Shown here: positions 57,301 through 64,000 of the stretch, piece after piece
Layout: each line of letters opens with the position of its first letter
Position numbering within the stretch: the first letter of the stretch is position 1
From: Collybia mongolica
Taxonomy: Eukaryota > Basidiomycota > Agaricomycetes > Agaricales > Clitocybaceae
DNA: 64,000 nucleotides
NCBI GenBank assembly: GCA_013420905.1
Contig: JAAXNY010000006.1
Location: 3,286,001-3,350,000 of the forward strand
Direction: 5' to 3'
Translations under genes and position numbers: made by a program
Notes under the pieces: model-generated
What the model was told of the DNA's origin: nothing
What the model saw: only the letters and a program-made list of their open reading frames with translations
Databases searched by the model: none

Positions 57301-58436
57301 TGCATTTTTTGAGTATATGAGAAATTTCCAAGCATTGCATGGAGTTGGGGAATAATAGGGAGATACTCTAGATATGAATAGGGTGTTGTCCCATCAGATT
57401 TATAGCAGTCAGAATTACATTTAGAGCATTGTTTGAGGGTTTTGTATGGGCCAGTGTAGCAGACACAAGACCAATGACAGCAGTCATAGCATACAGGCTG
57501 AAAACCAGAGAGAAACTGAATACATTTCTGTGTATTCTTCAGTGATTCTGTGGAAGTTATATAGTGGATTTTCTGGAACATTCTATCTGTTAGGCCATCT
57601 TGAACTTTCAGGGCAAAGAACTGGATGAGCTTCATATCACTCATATCTAGCATTTGGTCTGTAAACTAGTTAATATGATGCACATAATAATAACAATAGA
57701 CATACCTAATTGCAAGACTTCCTTCATAAATCCCTCCCCAAGGAGATCCCATACTGAGATTCCTGCCTGGCTTGCCTCTGTGATTGGCATTTCAAATCTA
57801 TCACTGTCTTCCCAAAGTCTTCATTGGAACCATCAAAGTCCCCCCCCATATTGTTGTTGCCTTTGTCTTCTCTGGATCCAATCTCATTGTCATTGCTGTC
57901 CCCATCATCTTCATCAACAGTAAATCATTGTATTGAATTAGGCCCCCCACCATTGCTGGCTGAGCTGATTGATATGTCCTGCAATGCAAGAAGAGCAGTG
58001 TAAGTTGGACAAGCCATATTTGTTTGAGTATTCCTCCAATGGAGGTAAGGGTGGTGCCAATGGTGGATCAGGAGAACTGTCATGAAATCCAGATGGTCCT
58101 GCCTCACTTGTCAAATTATCAATAATTTCTTCTGCATTATTTTGAGAGCTGAGAGAGATGTTGCCCTTTGTAGAACTAGGGACTGGTTTCTTTGCTAGTC
58201 AGGCTTGTGGGTGGGGGGTGGATCCAATAACTTTATGCTTGGGATGGGGACAGGATGACATTTTCTATTGGGGCTGATCTTCCTGGTTGAGGCTCTGGAT
58301 AAGAGACTGGTTCTGCAATAGGATTTTTGATGTTATGTAGGTGAGAGTGCCCTTTCCCTTGTAAGTGCTGGCTCTCAGTCCTGGAGTTGACCCTTTTGGC
58401 GCAGCCACATGCACAAAGCACTGTCTTACTGCCCAT
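54383..58436 (-). pseudogene. Tnp2-type (CACTA/EnSpm) transposase, interrupted
   Basis: DDE-type transposase of the Transposase_21/Tnp2 family common in Agaricomycetes. The start at 58436 carries CACGCAKRVNSRTESQHLQ. The main block (58.0-56.8 kb) has VWDLLGEGFMKEVLQL, YDCCHWSCVCYTGP, DIALGLSTDGFGPF, WPIIMFNYNLPPEDRF, IPGPKKPDNADSFFWPVVQE and FGDIPAMSMLMHMTGHN; next come FDFMHLIW-like PYDFMHLIWSN, then ALLHIAPTIRVMGPVWVYWAFPMEHYCG written in pieces (HALLHIAPTI, GPVWVYWAFPMEHYCG), FELQDFYGQVLDLL and CGKWAIIDQSHY with stop at 54383. Several introns. The C-terminal part is cut by a ~720-bp inverted-repeat element, and stop codons occur near 57,900, so it is probably inactive. Confidence 0.85.
54559..55279. 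mobile_element. ~720-bp inverted-repeat element inside the Tnp2 gene
   Basis: Imperfect terminal inverted repeats of ~38 bp: the left begins AAGGTAGCGGACACTAGG, the right is the reverse complement of AAGGTAGGGGACACTAGG. Both contain CACTAGGAACYGACA. Tnp2 coding sequence is recognisable on both sides. Inside is a 65-codon plus-strand frame (54952-55149, MGRRSKSTL, acidic SEDED), possibly the start of a lost transposase. Target duplication not resolved. Confidence 0.65.
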
Positions 58437-58689
58437 AATGCACCTTCACCTGGAGGGTGAAAGATATAAGTTGGTATGTAAAGGAGGCAAGTGTGTACAC
58501 ACCAGGTCTCAAGGCCCCTAGAAAGCTGCAATGACCTCCTCAGCCTTATGAAATGTGGGGTGTTGCACATGTTGTGCCTGTGGCAACAGTCTTAGTTCAC
58601 CTATTTACAATGGATCATTAGCTTCTTTATTTCTAGCTCAGGTTGTAAAATCTTATATTGTATTTAATATTGAGTACTTATAATGTACT

Positions 58690-59195
58690 GACTACATTTG
58701 TATAGAACTACTATATACTATACTAAAAAATGTCTTTTACTTACCAAAATACTGAGGAGGGAGGCTGGGGAAGGGGCCAGGAGGCTGGGCAGAAGTTGCA
58801 GTGGGTGATAGTTGTGGTATGGGAGCAAAGGGGAAAGCATGCAAAAGCAGGCTGCCAACACATGATATGGCTCGGAATGTTTGGCCGTCAGGCATCTTGG
58901 GGATTGGGCCTTTACAGCTAAATTGTTACCTGAGAAATCCAAGTCACATTGTATAAGAGTGATATGACCAAGATGCCTGATTTAACCACAATGCTTTATT
59001 GACCAAGATGCCCAATGGCTGAACATTCTGAGTTGTATGTAGATGATATCATGTGTTGGCAGCCCACTTTTGCATGCTTTCCCTCTTGCTCTTGTCCCAC
59101 AACCATTGCCTGTTGGCCCCCTCCCCCTCATTGTAAGTACTTTTTATTGATAGATTACAATTAGTATAGTAGAATTTGTAGTAGTTAATTGAATT
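58690..59195. repeat. Large inverted duplication between Tnp2 and the Spt5-like gene
   Basis: The left arm (about 58690-58902) reverse-complemented aligns with the right arm (about 59003-59195). Shared blocks are CCAAGATGCC, ATATCATGTGTTGGCAGCC, TTTTGCATGCTTTCC, GGCCCC, GTAAGTA and AGTATAGTA. A ~100-bp spacer separates them. Both arms carry a GTAAGT splice donor pointing outward, so each looks like the first exon and promoter of the gene it faces. Confidence 0.8.
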
Positions 59196-59256
59196 CCAAT
59201 ACAAAACTATAAGGCTTCATTAAGAACATCAATAAAAGCTAATAATGATCCTACAG

Positions 59257-61910
59257 GAAATCTAAGGACATCACTGGTATACAGGACAAGACCATGCCCA
59301 ACAATGTATGCAACATGGTACACCACTTCATTGACCTTGAAGTGCAGGTGGACAACAAGGGGGAGGATGATCTCTTTGGAGAGGAGCTGGGACTCGGTAT
59401 GTCAATCTACCCATTTAAATTCAAAGCATGTTAATACTAACCCATTTTACAGATGACTTCATTGACAATGAGGTCAATGAGGACAATGGGCAGTCTGGCA
59501 GTGCACTAAGACCATCAACTTCCACCAACAGCCCTCTCAACAATGATGACAAATTTGATAAATTTATTCATGGGATAATGAGACAATCACAGGCAAGTCA
59601 TGAGAAGGAGCCCAACAAGGACAGTGATATGGAAGAGAACAATGAAAATAACTACTATAATTGCCTTGCAAATGGATACTTTTCTGATGAAGGCATGCCA
59701 AAGCCCTGCAATCTGGATGAGGAACAACCCCCAGTCAATGAAGGCCTTTCAAGACACCCTGGTCTGGATGTGGAACAACTTCCAACAAGTGAAGACAGCC
59801 CATTAATGAGGGTCTGTTGTGTGGTGAGCATTAGTACCTGCATCTTACTGATACTATGACTGAGACTTGATGTAATGTATTCTAGGAGGGAAGGGAAAGA
59901 GATGCCATTTCCTTTCTCCTCAATAATACAGACTCTCAACATCAGCTCAGATCAGCATTTTGTTGAGATTCCATACATGGCTGGTTCTACATCGAGGGCA
60001 CAATGAATGCCAACCTTTTGGCCCTTCTAAAATCATCACCCTCAATTTTTTGCCCTTGGGATGGTATTATGGGGGTGAAGCTGGGGGAATGGGTGTCTCT
60101 GTTGAATTTAAGGCAATCTGAAGAGACCCCTTTTACTGGAGGTTGGGTCACAATTTGTAGGGGCTCTACAAAGGGGATGTAGGATATGTTTCCTCAGTAG
60201 AGAATTGGGGAAAACTGGAAGTCCTGCTGTTACCTTGCCTCCCTCCCCTTCAAGACAGAGATTCCTCCAAGAAAAGGAAATGAGGTACCCTCTGCTCTGA
60301 GCTGGGTTTGTTTGATGATGAAAACAGGACCAAATCATTGAAAATCACCCCAGAGTCACTATCATTGACAGCAAAACTAGGGGCCATTTTGCTGCTTTTG
60401 GTTGCAAATTTGAATTTTTCCTTGAACATAGAACTTATGGCTTTGGTTTGGTATTGTGTGCCCCCATTTCCTTACAAAGCAAGATGATAGACTTGTTTCT
60501 ATGCTGTCCTCACCCTGAAATCAAAAGTACATGATTCCCATGCCCTTCAGAATGGCAATTTTTTGAAGGCAAACAGGTGGTCATAAAGGAATCCTCTAAG
60601 AGGGGTATCATCTAGTCCATTGGTATTGATTCTGCAGAGGTGGATCTAGAAATAGTAGAGGATTTACACATGGTCCTGTGGTCCAATATGTGGAAGTATA
60701 TTGCTCATGGCCATTTCGCAGAAGTAATCAGTGGGGCTCTCCAAGGGGAAAAGGGATGGGTAGTTGAGGTGACAGATGAATATGTCTATATTGTCAAATG
60801 TCTTGAAACACAAGGACTACAGAGTTACATCAGTCCAAACTCTCTCAAGGTAAAAACTCAAGATATTATGCCAGTTGCATTGTAATTTACTTTTAAACAG
60901 CCACTTGAAGTCCATAGGAACTGGGTGAAAGTAGTTGACCCCTCTGATAATACTCCACAGTCAACCACCAACATTGAGTAATGTACCAACCATCCTGATT
61001 AGACATGAGGAAGTTCCCTGGATAGGGCTTGAGGTTTTGGTTGTCAAAACAGGACATGCAATGAAGGGTTCTCATGCAGTAATCAAAGGTGTTCAACTCT
61101 CAAAAACTACACTCAGTGGACTCCAAGTAACTGTTCAATTTATTCACTTGAATCCTGCACATCCATTCAGTGGCAAAGTTCTGGACTATGATGATGTTGT
61201 AGAATCTTTGTAAATATTATATTCTTCTCCATATTCATTATGAGCTAATTTCTCCCCCAAGGTCTCACCTCAGATTAAACAAATTCACCCCACCCAAGAA
61301 CAAATTATTTGTCCCCCTCCCAGGTCATATTGCCAAATCCCCCCTCCCCAGGAACCTGCCATGGCTGCTACTACTGCAGCAGTAGGGGGAGTACGCCCAT
61401 GCCTGACTTTCACCACTTGATGCTGGTCTGGAACCCCTCATCTCGAATGCCTGATGTAGGATCCTCCTCTCAAGCCTCCCCTCCACCAACTATATCACAA
61501 CAGCAGGGACCTGCCCACCTGTTATTAGATCCACAGCTTATTGATATTGTATTAAAGGTGCTGGTTACAGGTGGGCAATATCAAGGTAAAGAAATGGTGG
61601 TCTCCATAGTGTAGATAGAGGGAGCATTATCAATCCAGTTCAACCACTACAAGACATTGGGATCCTTGCCTTCAGGAGACCTCACACCAAAACATCCCAA
61701 TCCTATATGTAATAACAGATTGTTAGTCATAGTTGAAGGTGACCACCTGGGCCAATATGTCCACTGATATTGGCTGTCATCAACTGGACTGAGGGAGGCT
61801 ACAAAACACTTTCAGGGGATTGTTTAGAACTAAGCCCTGATGTACTCTGCATTGGCCATGAAACCAAAGAAGAAAAGGCACAAAATGAGAGATTAATGAC
61901 TGCTCTTTGA
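59257..61910 (+). pseudogene. Spt5-like NGN/KOW protein, decayed
   Basis: Exon 59257-59396 joins 59453 on (FIDLEVQVDN...GLD/DFIDNEVNEDN), an acidic Spt5-like start. An NGN-like piece follows (FCDSIHGWFYIEGTMNANL near 59,950), then KOW-type pieces: LYKGDVGYVSSVENWGKLEV, EWQFFEGKQVVI...RGII, HFAEVISGALQGEKGWVVEV, IGLEVLVVKTGHAMKGSHA, VLVTGGQYQGKEM and LLVIVEGDHLGQYV, with ending ELSPDVLCIGHETKEEK and TGA near 61908. Stops and frame changes interrupt it repeatedly. Canonical Spt5 controls polymerase II elongation. This copy has the layout of the repeated Spt5-like genes seen in mushrooms. It is head-to-head with Tnp2 across the inverted duplication. Confidence 0.72.
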
Positions 61911-62336
61911 AAGGATGCTTGTAAAACTTGCATGAAATAAGTAACAGGCATTACTTTCAATATTGCATAAATCTTTTGGGACTTTATTGTATCACATGTA
62001 TATACACATCATAATTTTTGCTGTTTTCCCTGCTCATCGTCCCTTCTACTCAATTTATGTCTCCATTTTTTGCTCTTTGCTTTTTCCTAGAAGTTAAAAT
62101 TGAATACTGGATTGACTAAGTTGCCACCTTTGACACAGATTTGAATAATAAACTTTGTTGCCAATTAATAAGATACTGTTGAAAACTGGTTATGTGAGTC
62201 AATTCACATACTGTACCTTCCCCTCCAATGGGTTGATAGTGCTAATATTCACCTTACACTCTTCAGGGACTATATCTGCCTCCATTTTAATATCACCTAG
62301 GTAAGAGTTTTTCCTTCAGCATCACATGGAGTTAGA
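61911..62336. other. AT-rich spacer
   Basis: No gene recognised; 3' flank of the Spt5-like gene. Confidence 0.4.
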
Positions 62337-62606
62337 TTATTGCTTACTGTTATCCTTGGGTACACTGGATCCATGGCTTGAAGATTCGGACTTGCAAAGG
62401 TCCGTAAACCAGTTTCTATTTTCCAATAGACCAAGTTGATTTTCTGGTGAGCAAGGATCAAAGAAAGCATGATCAGATGGTCCACAGTCTAATTCAATCT
62501 CAGATTCCATCATGCTTTCCACAATGTGACCAGAAACATCATCATTCTGCAGCACACAGTGGGTAGGGGAAGTGTCTGGAGGGTTGGGTGTGAGGCCAGT
62601 GGCCAT
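62337..62606 (-). CDS. Possible 89-aa unknown protein
   Basis: ATG start (MATGLTPNPPD) and a Ser/Asp/Glu-rich sequence to TAA, in the opposite sense to its neighbours. No domain. It may be an exon of a mobile-element gene or chance. Confidence 0.3.
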   Translation of the reverse strand: MATGLTPNPPDTSPTHCVLQNDDVSGHIVESMMESEIELDCGPSDHAFFDPCSPENQLGLLENRNWFTDLCKSESSSHGSSVPKDNSKQ

Positions 62607-62968
62607 TACATTGTGATTATTTTTTTGAGTTCCAAGGTCCTTTATATGTTATATTTTGTGGTCATGCCCCAAACCCCAACAGTTCTACCCAAGCACAGTT
62701 AAATATCTGGAATCCAAAGCTAGTCAGATTATAGAATCCCTTTGCCCACCCCAAAGCCTGGAACCCATTTTTTTTTTCCTTTTTCATCTCCTCTGCGAAT
62801 TGATTTGAGCTTGGTTCTGTTGTCCTTCAGGATGGAACTTGCTCCACCTCAAATTTAAAAGAACCCTCTTTCTCTGTGTCTCCCAGCATCTCCTCATTCA
62901 CTCAGTCTTGCCTTTCTTCAACTTTGCCACCAGCTCTTTCTCCAATGCACCCTTTTCCATAAAACTAT

Positions 62969-63855
62969 GGCTAAGTCTACTGCATCTCAGAAAGCAAAGC
63001 AATCTCACAAGGTGGCATTGTCTTTGGGCTCATCCCAGAGAGTTAAAGGTAGATACTGTGATTTTCAAATGGAAACATGTTACCTATTATTACATTTTGT
63101 TTCACCAGGTACATGGACAAATACATTGGAGACAATGGCAATGGAAGCAAAAATAAAGAAAATGAAAGGTATTACTTTTTTTTTTTGCATACTTCCTATA
63201 CCATACTAACTCAACTAGCTGAACTTGTAGCCCTTCACAAAGCCACCCATGCTAAAGAACAGCAGAAGAATGTCATACCACACCTACCGCATGGTGTCAC
63301 AGGGAACAGATTCAATCTCCAGGCTGAAATGCAACTCCAAGACGATTCTGATGTATACAAGGCCATTCATGTAAGTTTTACTTCTTAAAGCCCTTTGCTC
63401 CAATCTTTTTTCTTACAAGTAATAGCACTGTGTTTGTAGTTTAGTTGGTAATGCAGGCAACCTACAGTAGTCATTAGTCAAACCATCTGTGTGGTAAGTC
63501 TTTTCTTCACTGCTTCGTTACTCATTTAAATGATTTATTTCAGGCCAAAAGTTGGCATACATACCTCAAAAAATTCCATAATGGCTGGGCCACTCAAGAA
63601 TTTATCAAGTCACATTTGAAGAACAAACATGCCTATGCTCATAAATGTGGGTATACAAATGAGACTGGAAATACAGTAGGGGGCAGTAATGATGATGATG
63701 AGGAGGAAATGGACATCAACATTGACTTAAATGAGCATGATGAGGATGAAGTAGACAGTAGTGATGAGGGGGAAGAGGATGGGGACCAGGAGGGTGAGGA
63801 CCAGGAGGATGAGGACCAGGAGGATGAGGAAGGGAATGAATCAGAAGCCTACTAA
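62969..63855 (+). CDS. Unknown acidic-tailed protein of the mobile region
   Basis: Exons from ATG 62969 (MAKSTASQKAKQSHK) splice in phase through GTAGAT...CACCAG and GTATTA...AACTAG into TWTNTLETMAMEAK, LVALHKATHAKEQQKN, LPHGVTGNRFNLQAEMQL. A middle junction (about 63,370-63,545) is not resolved. It ends with AKSWHTYLKKFHNGW, a KHAYAHK stretch and a strongly acidic repeat tail (GDQEGEDQEDEDQEDEEG). Function unknown. It lies on the Spt5-like side, so it may belong to the same element. Confidence 0.5.
63768..63834 (+). repeat. GAGGACCAGGAG coding repeat
   Basis: Tandem GAGGATGAGGACCAGGAG-like units encode the Asp/Glu/Gln tail of the gene above. Confidence 0.8.
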
Positions 63856-64000
63856 TCATTAGAATATTGTTAAATGTTGAATCACACAAATTTAAACATT
63901 TATAAGAGGATGAAATATCTAAATAAAACTGAGTGCATTTCAACCTTTCAATGGATGAAAAGTTAGTATTACTTTCATCTAAAAACAATCCAGTAAAATG
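63856..64000. other. 3' flank with TTCATC words, window edge
   Basis: Short TTCAT/ATGAA words near 63,940-63,980 recall the 53.9-54.25 kb repeats. Sequence continues beyond the window. Confidence 0.4.

Noticed and set aside
1..64000. CRISPR arrays, rRNA, bacterial operons
   Set aside because: No regularly spaced direct repeats with unique spacers and no rRNA-like sequence; short introns and fungal genes show a eukaryotic nuclear source.

Overview
The window is nuclear DNA of a mushroom-forming basidiomycete (Agaricomycetes). The evidence is dense short introns (mostly 45-60 bp, GT...AG), compact housekeeping genes, and mobile elements of types common in that class: Ty1/copia with a half-tRNA primer site, poly(A) LINEs, and a Tnp2/CACTA-type transposase next to an Spt5-like KOW gene. 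Exon models below were joined by hand. For most of them the exon lengths sum to a whole number of codons.

Layout. 1-3.6 kb: CFD1 (Fe-S cluster assembly) and an RRM-ended disordered protein. 4.2-12.6 kb: an AT-rich, broken multi-exon gene whose intron holds a 5.9-kb copia element; that element's gag in turn holds a 5'-truncated LINE. 14.6-22.2 kb: a three-RRM RNA-binding protein, RPB6 and an Hst3/Hst4-type sirtuin. 22.6-28.5 kb: two divergent unknown genes; the larger has a zinc-finger-like start and some Tnp2-like features. 29.9-36.3 kb: a nearly full-length but dead LINE. 36.3-38.9 kb: a secreted RNase T2 gene split by a second LINE exactly at a splice acceptor. 39.5-53.2 kb: a conserved block of DMC1, CWC25, an ion-transport-like membrane protein, a Ser/Pro-rich protein, SLA2/END4 and SURF1/SHY1. 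53.2-64 kb: an AT-rich mobile region with degenerate TTCATCC repeats, a Tnp2 transposase gene itself interrupted by a small inverted-repeat element, a ~200-bp-armed inverted duplication between Tnp2 and a decayed Spt5/KOW-like gene, and an acidic unknown gene.

The host genes serve core processes: Fe-S assembly, transcription, splicing, meiotic recombination, endocytosis and cytochrome oxidase assembly. The repeats are mostly dead. Nonsense codons in them are overwhelmingly TGA, and two copies of the same LINE differ mainly at CG versus TG/CA, which points to CpG-directed mutation. The strongest candidates for something new are the Tnp2/Spt5-like pair that share a duplicated, head-to-head start region, and the RNase T2 gene in which target-site duplication copied a 3' splice site. 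No CRISPR, rRNA or convincing tRNA was seen.
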